Counted from the stretch's first letter, positions 32,334 through 41,465 are shown. The stretch is DNA of 45,398 nucleotides from Gammaproteobacteria bacterium (GCA_024638445.1 JAHEKH010000012.1:1-45398); one strand, 5' to 3'. Notes: generated from the letters alone by a model not told the origin. A program made the numbers and translations.

Positions 32334-35300
32334 CTAGTTACAGCCGTTGGCGCTCGGACCCGGCGGCAGGAAGAAGAAGGACTCCATCCGCTGAAGGTCG
32401 AGGAAGTTGACGTTGTTGTCGCCGTTGAAGTCCACGTCGGCGTCGAAGTTCGGATCACCCGCCGAGGTGAAGAACGCGGACTCCAGAACGAACAGGTCGG
32501 CGAAGTTCACGATGCAGTCTTCAGGACCGCCGCCGGGACCGGCAACATCGCCGTCACAGGCATTACCGATGTTATCGCCGTTCGAGTCGTACTGACCCGA
32601 GTTGGAGACCGCGATGCAGTTGTCGCTGTCATCCGGCACGCCGTCATTATCGCTGTCGGCGCCGCCTGCCAGGACCGGCAACAGGCACCATTCGTTGACC
32701 TGACCCAGGTCCGCACCGGCATTGTCCGACGCGAACAGGCGCCAGGTGCCGGCCAGGTCCAGCCCGTTAAAGGCGGACAGTGCCTGGTCCGGAATCGGTC
32801 GACCGGCAATGGCTTCCGGACCCGGGCCCGGCGCCACGCAGGCGGTTTCGACGATGTAGTCACCCGAGTCATCGAAGGTGGCATTGACGTCGTCAGCCGA
32901 GCAGCCGAAGAACGTTGCAGGCTCACCCGGACGATTCATCAGCACGACGCTGATACCCGAATCGACGTTTTCGAGACGGAACAGCAGGTCACCCACATAG
33001 GTATGATCGGCCAGAATCGAGACGTCGAGGTCCAGGATCGTTCCGGCGTCACCGACGAACAGATCCTGGGAGATACCGGCAGAGTCGCCGTCCGGCAGCA
33101 CCAGCGGAACCGTCGAGCAGATCGTCAGCCCGGTGCTGAAGCTTGACGTGGCCGAGGTGTCGCCATCGCCGCAGATATTGCTGCCGGTCACACGCCAGTA
33201 GTAGGTGCTCTCCGTCGACAAGCCTATGGGATTGAAAGTGGTACCGGTCACGGTTGCCGAATCGACGATCGTGCCGAAGCCCGGGTCGTCGGATACTTCG
33301 ACAAAGTAGGTGTCGGCACCGGTATCGCTCCAGCTCAGCGTCGGCGAGGTTGCCTGGTCGGCGGCACCGTCGAGCGGCGCGAGCAGGGCCGGTGCAGTCG
33401 GCACATCGGTGGTCACGCCCACGGTGACGACCGTCTCACGCGGGTCGGCGCCACTGGCCGTGCCGCTGATCGTGACAAAGTTGTTGCCGGCACTTGCGGC
33501 AGCGGTCGTCGTCAGCGTTACCGAGGCGCTGCCCGGGGCAGTCGCCGGATTCGGCGTAATCGCGCTGGCGGTAATACCCGCCGGTGCATCAACCGAAAGG
33601 GTGACATCACCCGCGAATTCCGAAATCGAACCGACATTAATGGTAATTGGCTCCACCGGACCCGGTGCACAGACCTGCGGATTCGATGGGTTGGCCGACA
33701 GCGTAAAGCCCGGCTCACCACAGGCATCGAAACGGAAGTTGGCAATACGGGTCGACCAGGAAGAACTGCTGTTCCATTCACCGGTAAACCAGAAAGTGCA
33801 GTCGTCGACCGGGTCGAGGTTCAGCGAGCTGTAGTCGCCGTAGCGGTTCGAGCCGTTGGACGCAGTGCCTTCGACGATGCTGTGCTCGCCGTTAGGCATG
33901 GTACCTGCGGCGTCACCGGCCAGGCGGCCGGCATAACGCAGCGACGGGAACTGGGTCGTGCTGGATACGTTGTAGGCGATGGCGATGTTGCTCGCGCCGT
34001 CCATCGCGATGCTGCCCATGAAGCGGCTGTCGGTGTCGGGCGAGTAGGTGCCCTCCTGGAACAGTGTCCAGTTGCCGGCACCGGTCTTGCGCAACTCGAA
34101 CCAGCGGATGCCGCCGCGGTCGGTGCCGTCGACATCAGTGACCAGGTTACCCACCAGGGTCTCGTGGCTGCCGAAATTGCGGTAGACGAGGCGCCACATG
34201 ATGACTTCACGCAGCGGGTCGAGATCGCTGCCGCCCCCCGGCTGGTCGAAGCAGCTGAACGAGAAGAAGCCACAAAGCTCGGAATCGATGTTCGAAATTG
34301 GAATCTGGAACGGGCCGGTGAAGGTGCTGTTCGCCGGCGTCGCAAAATCGACGTCGAATTCCCAGATTTCCAGGTAGTCTTCCGCCGGGTTGGCGGAGCC
34401 CGGGTTGTGCGCCTCGTCATCGTTGTGACGCATGAAGATACCCGGCGAACCGAACGGCGGGGCCGCGGGTCCGTCGACATCGGCCGGCTGCAGGGCCTGG
34501 AAGCCGAAGGCGCCGAGGTCCGGCGCGGTGAAACGCTGAACCGTGGCAGGGTCGCCGTTCAGCATCGCAACGCGATCGATGGCGTAGGCCGCCGACGAGG
34601 TCTCGTTGCTGCTGATGTAATAGGCATCGGGCCAGACCGCGTATTTCGGATAATCCGGGAAACTCGGTGCGGCGATTTCGTAGGCATACCAGCCGCCGGT
34701 CACCGGGTTATCGGTCTGCGAGACGTAGATGCACATGCGGTTGCCGCTGCTGGAAAACTCGCTGAGCATCCAGCGGTTGGCCAGCGAATCGTGCAGCGCG
34801 ATCGGGTCGCCCAGGCCGGCAGCGCAGTTGCCGCCACCGGGCCACAGCGTTTCGAGCGACGTGGGACCGGCGACGATCGAGCCATCGGTCTTGTCATACA
34901 CCACGTAGCTGGCACCACCGCTCAGGTTGATCATCTGGATGTAGTACTGCGTACCGACATCGCCAACGGTATCAGGCGGGTTAACGCCGCTGAAACCCTG
35001 GCCGTTGTAGTTGAGGATCGTCGAGCCAAATACGCGGGAGCTTTCCTGGCCCTTGACCTGGTCCTGGGCGGAGAGCAGCGGATCGGTCTTGGCTGCGCGG
35101 GCGCGTGCGGCCGCCTGGGCATCCGGATCCAGCTTGCGTGGCTCAATCTTGCTGCGCTTCGGCACTTCTTTAATGGCTTCGCCGGGCTGCCACCACTTGG
35201 CAACGGGCAACGTGCGCAGATCGACATCGATCTTCACGGCTTCAAAGGCCTCGGTGGCCTCGGCACCCCGGTAAACCCTGGGCGCCTGCTTGGCTGACGC

Positions 35301-35456
35301 ATCCATGGACAGCGGCACCTTGCCGCCGCTTTCTTTGGCTATGGAGGTTCCCCCACCGAGCACCAGCAGCGCACAAGCGCTGGACGTGGCGACGGCCCTG
35401 ATAACTCCCACCAGCTTCGCAGTGCGCGCACGCGCACCGAAGATCGATGTACTCAT
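32334..35456 (-). CDS. large secreted multidomain protein with P-domain and dockerin-like end
   Basis: 1040 residues from ATG 35456, preceded by GAGGA; a TTG at 35471 is the longer frame. Signal peptide ends near GGGTSIAKES. The N-terminal ~550 residues are an uncharacterised domain (NYNGQGFSGVNPPDTVGDVGTQYY, FSSSGNRMCIYVSQTDNPVTGGWYAYEI). Then a possible beta-sandwich, an FN3-like module (SPTLSWSDTGADTYFVEVSDDP, STYYWRVTGSN), a proprotein-convertase P-domain (DLDVSILADHTYVGDLLFRLENVD, LAGTWRLFASDNAGADLGQVNEWCL), and calcium motifs DSDNDGVPDDSDNC then DFNGDNNVNFLDL, as in TSP3 and dockerin repeats. Secreted or surface-bound; no protease catalytic triad seen. A terminator ends it. Confidence 0.85.
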   Translation of the reverse strand: MSTSIFGARARTAKLVGVIRAVATSSACALLVLGGGTSIAKESGGKVPLSMDASAKQAPRVYRGAEATEAFEAVKIDVDLRTLPVAKWWQPGEAIKEVPKRSKIEPRKLDPDAQAAARARAAKTDPLLSAQDQVKGQESSRVFGSTILNYNGQGFSGVNPPDTVGDVGTQYYIQMINLSGGASYVVYDKTDGSIVAGPTSLETLWPGGGNCAAGLGDPIALHDSLANRWMLSEFSSSGNRMCIYVSQTDNPVTGGWYAYEIAAPSFPDYPKYAVWPDAYYISSNETSSAAYAIDRVAMLNGDPATVQRFTAPDLGAFGFQALQPADVDGPAAPPFGSPGIFMRHNDDEAHNPGSANPAEDYLEIWEFDVDFATPANSTFTGPFQIPISNIDSELCGFFSFSCFDQPGGGSDLDPLREVIMWRLVYRNFGSHETLVGNLVTDVDGTDRGGIRWFELRKTGAGNWTLFQEGTYSPDTDSRFMGSIAMDGASNIAIAYNVSSTTQFPSLRYAGRLAGDAAGTMPNGEHSIVEGTASNGSNRYGDYSSLNLDPVDDCTFWFTGEWNSSSSWSTRIANFRFDACGEPGFTLSANPSNPQVCAPGPVEPITINVGSISEFAGDVTLSVDAPAGITASAITPNPATAPGSASVTLTTTAAASAGNNFVTISGTASGADPRETVVTVGVTTDVPTAPALLAPLDGAADQATSPTLSWSDTGADTYFVEVSDDPGFGTIVDSATVTGTTFNPIGLSTESTYYWRVTGSNICGDGDTSATSSFSTGLTICSTVPLVLPDGDSAGISQDLFVGDAGTILDLDVSILADHTYVGDLLFRLENVDSGISVVLMNRPGEPATFFGCSADDVNATFDDSGDYIVETACVAPGPGPEAIAGRPIPDQALSAFNGLDLAGTWRLFASDNAGADLGQVNEWCLLPVLAGGADSDNDGVPDDSDNCIAVSNSGQYDSNGDNIGNACDGDVAGPGGGPEDCIVNFADLFVLESAFFTSAGDPNFDADVDFNGDNNVNFLDLQRMESFFFLPPGPSANGCN

Positions 35457-35546
35457 AGTCTTGTTCCTCAACGGTTCAAGGAGATTGAAACGGTACGGCG
35501 GCTTTTCGCCGCTCGCGTTTTAATGCGTTCTTATTATCGCTTTACG

Positions 35547-35552
35547 ATTATA
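35547..35552 (-). promoter_or_regulatory. candidate -10 element of the large secreted protein gene
   Basis: The minus strand has a perfect TATAAT about 90 bases before the ATG. No good -35 sits at 16-18 bases, so the call is tentative. The leader also has a GCGGC/GCCGC hairpin around 35498-35512. Confidence 0.4.
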
Positions 35553-35623
35553 GACAGTTGCCGGCCGCAACGACCACTTAACATTAATCCGGCGCCTGCA
35601 TCGCGACAATGCCGGCAACGAAT

Positions 35624-36502
35624 TTACTCTGCTTTTATAGTGATATTGCCGCTTTCGCTGGAGACCTTCAGCTCGCGTTCGCCGCCACCCATACGCACCG
35701 TCAGTCGCTCTTTGCCGCGATTCTGTCCCGCCCTGACGTCCTCGCCGCGCTCGAAGACCAGCTTGCCCGAGGATTCCGCACGCACGCTCACCGTAGCGTC
35801 TTCCGGATCGAGTACGACCACCACGTTGCCCGTCCCGGTATTGATTTCTCCGGACTTTTTCGGCCGGTAGTCGTCGATGAAAGCCTCCACGTTTCCGGAA
35901 TCGGTGGTCAGCTCGAAATCCCCTTTTGCGCGATAGCTGATGTCGCCACCCCGGGTCGTGGCCGAAACCGAGCCGTTGAAGCCCTTCACCCTCAGTGTGT
36001 CGTTCTCGGTGGACAGGACAGCACGGGTGCGCGACGGCAGCAGCACCGTGACATCGACGCGGCCGGCGAACCCGCTGTCGTAATCGCCACCGAATTCAGC
36101 CCGGCCGCTGTGTTCATGGTCGATCCTGACCACATAGCCGCCCTGCGCTTCGACGACGTCGATTACCGGCGCCGGGCCGTCAGTAAAAGACTGGATCTGG
36201 GCAGAAACGACGAGTTCATCCGTTCCGGTGCGACGGCAACGGATACCGCCATAAGGATTGCGAACAGTCACCGATTCGCCCGCGCGCATCGGGCCATCCC
36301 ACTTGAAGTTGCTGAGCACGTAGTCGCCGGTGCTGCCGGGATCGGGGGCAGTACGTGCCGCCGGCGGCTCAGCCGCTTCGGTCGGGGGGGATTCGACCGC
36401 AGGCGCAGCCGGTTCCGGCGCAGGCTCGCCACAGCCGGCGAGCAGGATCGACACGAAAGAGAAGGCGAGAAGTCGGAAGGCTGGGTTTGGCAATGAATCC
36501 AT
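35624..36502 (-). CDS. DUF4097-type beta-helix lipoprotein
   Basis: 292 residues from ATG 36502; ATGs at 36529 and 36526 are upstream alternatives. The signal FRLLAFSFVSILLAGC is a type II signal with lipidated Cys. After a Pro/Glu-rich spacer comes a right-handed beta-repeat region with alternating strands: VTVRNPYGGIRC, DVTVLLPSRTRAVLSTENDTLRVKGFNGSVSATTRGGDISYRAKGDFELTTDSGNVEAFI, as in DUF4097 putative adhesin-like proteins. It would be a membrane-anchored periplasmic or surface protein. It sits between the large secreted protein and a TonB receptor on the same strand. Confidence 0.82.
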   Translation of the reverse strand: MDSLPNPAFRLLAFSFVSILLAGCGEPAPEPAAPAVESPPTEAAEPPAARTAPDPGSTGDYVLSNFKWDGPMRAGESVTVRNPYGGIRCRRTGTDELVVSAQIQSFTDGPAPVIDVVEAQGGYVVRIDHEHSGRAEFGGDYDSGFAGRVDVTVLLPSRTRAVLSTENDTLRVKGFNGSVSATTRGGDISYRAKGDFELTTDSGNVEAFIDDYRPKKSGEINTGTGNVVVVLDPEDATVSVRAESSGKLVFERGEDVRAGQNRGKERLTVRMGGGERELKVSSESGNITIKAE

Positions 36503-36583
36503 CCTGCGGCAATGGGATCGCCGCATCATAGAAGAAACACGGTTGCACGCCCAGAGAAAAGAGCCGGGAGCTTCCCCGGCAGC

Positions 36584-38626
36584 CTAAAAACTCGCCTCGA
36601 AACCCAGCCCGAGGTTGCGGCCCGGTGCGTCGATGCCCGAACCGTGCTCGCGGTAGCGATGATCCAACAGGTTATCGAGCCGCAGGGACACGCTCAGCCC
36701 GTCGTTCAGCCGCCAGCCGGCCGAGATGCCGGCGACCACCCAGCCCGGGGTACCGTTCGGATCGATTCGCGGGTCGCCTTCGTCGCGGTCGCTGAGCCGG
36801 TCCTGACCGGCAGCAAAGCGCAGCAAGCCCTCGGTCCACCAGTCACCGGCGCCCTGGTACAACAGCGCCAGCCTGCCGTTAAGCGGCGGTATGCGGTCGG
36901 CGGGCTGCTCCAGTCCGCCGGTGTTTTCGTCGCCGCGGGTGTAATTGACCACGCCGCTGAACTCCAGGTGCCCGTCGGCCGACACCAGCCGTCCACCGGC
37001 CTCGACGCCCCACAGGTCGACGCTGCCGGCATTCTGCGACTGCACGATATCGCGGCCTGACTCATCGATATCCCCGGTCAGCACCGAGGTAATCTTGTCG
37101 CGATAATCCGCCCGCCAGACCAGCGCTTCGCCGATGAAACGTCTGCCGGCAAACTTGAAACCGGCGTCCAGCGTGATCACCTCTTCCGGCTGCAGGTCCG
37201 GATTGGCGATGTTGAAGCGGCTGCCGGGCCGGGGTCCGAGCGTGCCCAGGTCGAAAATATTTGGGGCACGAAAACCACGCCCGAGGTTCGTGACCAGTTT
37301 GAGCGCCGGGCTGATATCGAGAATGGCGCCGATGTTGCCGGTGAAGTCGTCGACATCGACCTTTGCACCGATCGGCCGGTCTGCTGCCGGCAAATCGACC
37401 TGGACGCTGGAATAGCGCATGCCCGCATCCAGCGTCAGCCGGTCGCCCGCAACAAACTGGTCATGAAAGTAGAACGCCTGGCTGTCCATGGTCGACCCGT
37501 CCGGAAACCTGCTCCGTACTGCTGCGCTGCTGCCGGTCGAGATATCCGTGGCGGTACGGGAGCTGGCGACGTCGTCGAAATAGGCCTCGGCACCGTAGGC
37601 GAGATTGTGCAGACCCGCGGCCTTGGTCAGCTGCAGGCTGAAACCGGCCAGCTCACTCTCGTTGCGCTCGCGGCGCAGTGAATTGCTGCCGGTGTCGCGG
37701 GTGCGCCGGTCGTCCCGGACTGACTGAAACCCTGCATGGAGCTCGAGTTCATCGGCCCACTGGCCTGCCCCGCTCCAGCGATAGCGCGCATGGGCAAACA
37801 ACCGCTCGTTGGGCTCGAAACTGAAAACGGCCGACGCCGGTTCGTCCTGGCCAAAGCCGGCAACCAGTTCGTCATGCCGCGGGGTGCCGGGCTGACGCAG
37901 GTACTGGATATCGAACAGCAGCTCGTGATTGTCGCGAGGCAGCAGCCGCAGCGCTGCACGTCCCGCGCGGGCGGTATAGGCCGAGTCCGTAAGCCGGGTG
38001 CCATCACCGGCGCGGCGGTCGCCGACATCCTGGTAGGTTCCCGACACCATCCAGGCGCTGCGCTGTCCGCTGCGGTCCACCGACAGGTGCGCGAGCGCCG
38101 ATTCTTCCGCCGATCCGTAATCGAAAGAAAGCTGGCCGCCGAAGGCCGGCGCGACGCCCAGCTCGGGCAGGCGGCTGACGAGCTGCACGACACCGCCCAT
38201 CGCATCGGCACCATACAACGAAGGCGACGGACCGCGCACGACCTCGAGCCGCTGCAGGATCTTCGAGTCGACCAGCGCCAGGTACTGGTTTGGTGCGTTA
38301 CGGAACAGGGCGTTATTCAGTCGCATTCCATCGACCAGGTGCAGGACTTCCGAACCCTTCAGACCCCGGACGATCGGAATACCCTGGCCCGGCGTGGTTT
38401 GCTGGACGAATGCACCCGGTATGCCGCGCAACAGGTCCGTGACGACGAGTGGCGCCTGCCGGTCGAGGTCACCGGTATCGACCACGGAAACACCAGGCGC
38501 TACGTCGCTGGTCGTCTGCTCGACACGCCCCGCTGTTACCTGCACTTCTTCCAGGCGATCCGGGGCCTCCGAGGCCCCGGCGCTGGCTGCAAGCAGCAGC
38601 GAAACAAAACAAAAACGCATCTTCAT
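36584..38626 (-). CDS. TonB-dependent receptor
   Basis: 680 residues. Signal peptide MKMRFCFVSLLLAASAGASEA; TonB box LEEVQVTAG; plug with VTDLLRGIPGAFVQQTTPGQGIPIVRGLKGSEVLHLVDGMRLNNALFR and LEVVRGPSPSLYGADAMGGVVQL; a barrel with FRAPNIFDLGTLGPRPGSRFNIANPDLQPEE; and the C-terminus ends in aromatic ASF, as required for barrel assembly. The size and NPDLQPE motif are those of hemoglobin/heme- or cobalamin-type receptors. The sequence does not prove the ligand. No periplasmic partner or cobalamin riboswitch is visible nearby. Outer-membrane energised uptake; substrate undecided. Confidence 0.93.
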   Translation of the reverse strand: MKMRFCFVSLLLAASAGASEAPDRLEEVQVTAGRVEQTTSDVAPGVSVVDTGDLDRQAPLVVTDLLRGIPGAFVQQTTPGQGIPIVRGLKGSEVLHLVDGMRLNNALFRNAPNQYLALVDSKILQRLEVVRGPSPSLYGADAMGGVVQLVSRLPELGVAPAFGGQLSFDYGSAEESALAHLSVDRSGQRSAWMVSGTYQDVGDRRAGDGTRLTDSAYTARAGRAALRLLPRDNHELLFDIQYLRQPGTPRHDELVAGFGQDEPASAVFSFEPNERLFAHARYRWSGAGQWADELELHAGFQSVRDDRRTRDTGSNSLRRERNESELAGFSLQLTKAAGLHNLAYGAEAYFDDVASSRTATDISTGSSAAVRSRFPDGSTMDSQAFYFHDQFVAGDRLTLDAGMRYSSVQVDLPAADRPIGAKVDVDDFTGNIGAILDISPALKLVTNLGRGFRAPNIFDLGTLGPRPGSRFNIANPDLQPEEVITLDAGFKFAGRRFIGEALVWRADYRDKITSVLTGDIDESGRDIVQSQNAGSVDLWGVEAGGRLVSADGHLEFSGVVNYTRGDENTGGLEQPADRIPPLNGRLALLYQGAGDWWTEGLLRFAAGQDRLSDRDEGDPRIDPNGTPGWVVAGISAGWRLNDGLSVSLRLDNLLDHRYREHGSGIDAPGRNLGLGFEASF

Positions 38627-38742
38627 AGAATTAATAATGAGTGACCGCCAGCCGCAGCCAGCGGCCGATGATAGCGAATCGGGGATTATCGGGCTGTAGG
38701 GGAATACCCTCGCCGGCCTCTGGCCGGTCGGGCTATCGCTGA

Positions 38743-38937
38743 TCAGTGAAGACGCGAGAAATGATAAACGCGAACGTCTTCCGCCGCCACGTCGAGGTCT
38801 TCAGCGAGCAGTTCCGCAACATCGTCGAGGTTCATCCCGTGCATGGACTGGTGGACCTCGACGACACCTCCCAGTTCCCGGCAGCCGTTGGACGTACCGT
38901 TCTGGAGTATGAAGCAGGCGTAGAATTTTGCGGTCAT
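38743..38937 (-). CDS. small hypothetical protein
   Basis: 64 residues from ATG 38937 (a longer frame starts at 38988). It reads MTAKFYACFILQNG, then NGCRELGGVVEVHQSMHGMNLDDVAELLAEDL, an amphipathic helical pattern more protein-like than the opposite-strand frame. No family recognised and no clear SD, so it may not be coding. Confidence 0.4.
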   Translation of the reverse strand: MTAKFYACFILQNGTSNGCRELGGVVEVHQSMHGMNLDDVAELLAEDLDVAAEDVRVYHFSRLH

Positions 38938-38971
38938 GGCAGCAAGATTGCCGGGCCGGCCCGGCCGCTGC

Positions 38972-38987
38972 TGTGAGGCAGGCCACA
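38972..38987. promoter_or_regulatory. TGTGA-N6-CCACA palindrome
   Basis: TGTGAGGCAGGCCACA differs from the dyad at 4458-4473 by one base in the right half-site. Its centre is about 136 bases upstream of the predicted start of the sigma-54 promoter at 39090, a plausible enhancer distance. Confidence 0.45.
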
Positions 38988-39089
38988 AAACCGGAATTGC
39001 GTCGCCGGTGTCGGGTTTTCTTACATCCGGGTGGGCCGGGGCGCAGCAGAAAAAACCCAGATTGTTGATTTAAATGAACTTTCCCGTGT

Positions 39090-39104
39090 TGGCAGGGTTC
39101 TTGC
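39090..39104 (+). promoter_or_regulatory. sigma-54-type promoter of a putative sRNA
   Basis: TGGCAGG-GTTC-TTGC, followed by TTTA. Against TGGCACG-N4-TTGCW only one base differs, and the GG/GC spacing is exact. Predicted start near 39116. No ORF of convincing coding character follows before the terminator. Confidence 0.75.
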
Positions 39105-39115
39105 TTTAACTCTCC

Positions 39116-39260
39116 CGCGTATCGTCCAAATCGTTGCTGAGGTTGGATTCAAGGATAAAAAGAACACAGCAAGGACCTTTCGCGACACAACAAAACAATA
39201 GCGGCAACAACAATCCGATAACAATAAGAAATTACTGCCCCGCCCCCCGGCGGGGTTTTT
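39116..39260 (+). ncRNA. putative sigma-54-dependent A-rich sRNA (CrcZ-like architecture)
   Basis: A ~145-nt transcript from the sigma-54 promoter to an intrinsic terminator. It contains four AANAANAA motifs: AAAAAGAA (39157-39164), AACAACAA (39206-39213), AACAATAA (39220-39227) and the overlapping AATAAGAA (39223-39230), plus a near match in ACAACAAAACAA at 39187-39198. Repeats of this motif are the Hfq/Crc-binding sites of Pseudomonas CrcZ and CrcY, which also have sigma-54 promoters. The region is free of credible ORFs and lies convergent to the GGDEF-EAL gene, whose stop is at 39289. Known: the CrcZ logic. Inferred: that this RNA exists and binds Hfq. Confidence 0.55.
39238..39260 (+). 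terminator. intrinsic terminator of the putative sRNA
   Basis: A perfect 7-bp stem CCCCGCC/GGCGGGG (39238-39244 with 39249-39255), loop CCCC, followed by TTTTT and GTTT. The other strand has no T tract, so it serves plus-strand transcription. Confidence 0.88.
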
Positions 39261-39288
39261 GTTTGCCCGCAGAAAACGGGTCTTTGAC

Positions 39289-41421
39289 CTAGAGCCCGGC
39301 CACCATCAGCTGGGGGGTGAGCTCGGCCATCAGTTCCAGCAGGGGCCGCGGCCGCTCGATGCCGTATCCCTGTCCGAAGCTGACGCCGAGCGTGCAAAGG
39401 CACTGGCGGATGTCCTCGTTTTCGACAAACTCGGCAATAGTCTCCAGGCCCATTACGTGCCCGATCTGCCTGATTGCCGCAACCATCGATTCCGACACGG
39501 GGTCATTGGCAATCTCCCGCACGAACGCTCCATCGATCTTCAGGTAGTCGACCGGCAGAGTTTTCAGGTAGGCAAAGGAGCTCAGCCCGGTTCCGAAATC
39601 GTCGAGGGCGAACCGGAAGCCGTGCTCCTTGAGCGCTTCGACGAAGCGGCGCGCCTTTTCCAGCTCCGCCACCGCCGCGGTCTCGGTAATCTCGAAGCAA
39701 ATGCTCTCGGGCGGAACATCGGCCTGGGCGACCTCGCGGGTAACAAAGTCGAGAAACGCACCGTCACCAATCGACTGACCGGAAAGATTGATCGCCCAGA
39801 CGTTGCCCGCACGCACCCGTCGGGGCAAGTTGGTGGCCAGCATCTTGAGCGTATTACGAACGACCCAGCGATCGATCGCCGGCATCAGGTTGTAGCGTTC
39901 CGCGGCGGGGACGAATTCACTCGGCCCGAGAATCTGCCCGTGCTCGCCTCGCAGGCGCAGCAGTATTTCCTGGTGCGGCACGGCGTCGGGGTCCTGCAGC
40001 GGGGCAATGCACTGGCTGTAGAGCAGGAAGCGGTCCTCACGCAGGGCATTGTGCAGGTGACCGACCCACTCCGCCTGCGCCCGCCGGCGCATCAGCATCT
40101 GGCTGTCGCGCTCGTAAACCTCGACGCGGTTGCGGCCATTCTGCTTGGCGAGGTTACAGGCAACTTCCGCCGCACCGAGCACGCTGACGATGCTTTCTGA
40201 CTCCGGTGCCATCGCCGCAACGCCGATACTGACGCTGACGTCGAAGCGGCGCTTGTCCCAGGTGAAACCGTTCTTGCCGATTGACTCACGAATGAGCTCC
40301 GCCAGCTCGCGGCCCTGCTCGAGTGTGCAGTCGGCCATCAGGACGCCGAACTGGTCACCACCGGTCCGGGCGACGATGTCGCCGGGCCGCAGCTGGTCGC
40401 GAATCTGGCCGGCTACCCGGCGGATGAACTCATCACCTGCATGATGACTGCAGCTGTCGTTGACGAGATGTACGCGGTCGAGGTTGACGTGCATCACGCA
40501 ATGCTCGATGCGCTTGTAGCGCACGATATACAGCGCGGTTTCGAGGTGATACTCGAACCCGTGACGCGTCATCATGCCGGTCAGGGAATCGTAATTGACC
40601 TGGATAATCCTGGCGGCCTTACGTGACATCACCCGGAGCAGCTTGGCGTCACTGGCCCGGAAGTCCGCGCTGTCGTCGCGATTGGCAATAACCAGGATTC
40701 CGATCACGCTGCCGTTCTCGTCGAAAATCGGATCCGCCATGAGCTTGCACTGCAGCTCGGGCAGCCGCGGCAGGCCCTGGTCCGCAGCGGGATCGTTCAG
40801 AACCACCGTGTCCTTCATGAAAACGACCCGGTCATAGAGCTCGGTCGCCGCTGCCTGCAGCAGCCCCTCCGAGTCAGCCAGCGGATGGGTATTGTTGCCC
40901 TGAGAGGTGATCACCTCGCGATCGCTCTTGACCAGCGCGACCATACCGGTGTCCAGGAAGCGCGCAGTATTCTGTACCAGCTTGCGCAGCGCATCCTGAC
41001 CTTCATCGAAGTACTTGACGTTGTCTTCGGTGATGTAAATGAGGTTGAGCTCTTCGTATCGCTCGCTGAGTTCTGCCGCCATGGCATCGAGCTCGGAGAG
41101 AAAACCGGATTCCCCGGCAACACAATCTGCGACCAGGCTCAGGCTTTCTTCGAGATCTGGCGACGTCGGTGCCGGCACCAGCACCACCAGCGAGCCCGCC
41201 GCGGGGTCCTCGAAGTCGATTCGCCAGGTACATGCCAGCGTATCGTTACCGAGTTCGACCTGCACCGGGTCGTCACCGCCGGCCCAGTCCGCGACCGACT
41301 CGTTGACTTTCGCTACCGCCCGAATACATTCATTGAGATCCGAACAGTCGCTGCTCCAGCGCCTGATACCGGCTGCATCGCAAACCGAAATACCGATAGC
41401 GTCCGGCAACAGGCGGCGCAT
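39289..41421 (-). CDS. GAF-like/GGDEF/EAL protein, probable c-di-GMP phosphodiesterase
   Basis: 710 residues from ATG 41421. Residues ~120-275 resemble a GAF domain (ELNLIYITEDNVKYFDEGQDAL). A GGDEF domain (about 275-440) has GGDQF at 354-358, where Glu is replaced by Gln, so cyclase activity is doubtful. The EAL domain (about 455-700) keeps EIL (485-487), INLSGQS, FEITETAAV, ALDDFGTG, LKIDG and LETIAEFVE, so cyclic-di-GMP hydrolysis is likely. In-frame codons before the ATG (LSAEFRDFDLERYGRL, from a CTG at 41469 overlapping the pseudo-receiver stop) look protein-like, so a non-ATG start is possible. It follows the pseudo-receiver gene. Confidence 0.9.
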   Translation of the reverse strand: MRRLLPDAIGISVCDAAGIRRWSSDCSDLNECIRAVAKVNESVADWAGGDDPVQVELGNDTLACTWRIDFEDPAAGSLVVLVPAPTSPDLEESLSLVADCVAGESGFLSELDAMAAELSERYEELNLIYITEDNVKYFDEGQDALRKLVQNTARFLDTGMVALVKSDREVITSQGNNTHPLADSEGLLQAAATELYDRVVFMKDTVVLNDPAADQGLPRLPELQCKLMADPIFDENGSVIGILVIANRDDSADFRASDAKLLRVMSRKAARIIQVNYDSLTGMMTRHGFEYHLETALYIVRYKRIEHCVMHVNLDRVHLVNDSCSHHAGDEFIRRVAGQIRDQLRPGDIVARTGGDQFGVLMADCTLEQGRELAELIRESIGKNGFTWDKRRFDVSVSIGVAAMAPESESIVSVLGAAEVACNLAKQNGRNRVEVYERDSQMLMRRRAQAEWVGHLHNALREDRFLLYSQCIAPLQDPDAVPHQEILLRLRGEHGQILGPSEFVPAAERYNLMPAIDRWVVRNTLKMLATNLPRRVRAGNVWAINLSGQSIGDGAFLDFVTREVAQADVPPESICFEITETAAVAELEKARRFVEALKEHGFRFALDDFGTGLSSFAYLKTLPVDYLKIDGAFVREIANDPVSESMVAAIRQIGHVMGLETIAEFVENEDIRQCLCTLGVSFGQGYGIERPRPLLELMAELTPQLMVAGL

Positions 41422-41465
41422 CAGCCGACCGTAGCGTTCGAGATCGAAATCGCGGAATTCGGCGC

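Noticed and set aside
38627-38742. Cobalamin riboswitch or Fur box before the TonB receptor gene
   Set aside because: The leader is short and lacks the cobalamin-box core; the AT-rich stretch matches a Fur box too weakly.
38746-38976. Plus-strand 76-codon frame opposite the small minus-strand ORF
   Set aside because: No SD, and its residues are the complement of a more protein-like minus-strand frame; neither is certain.
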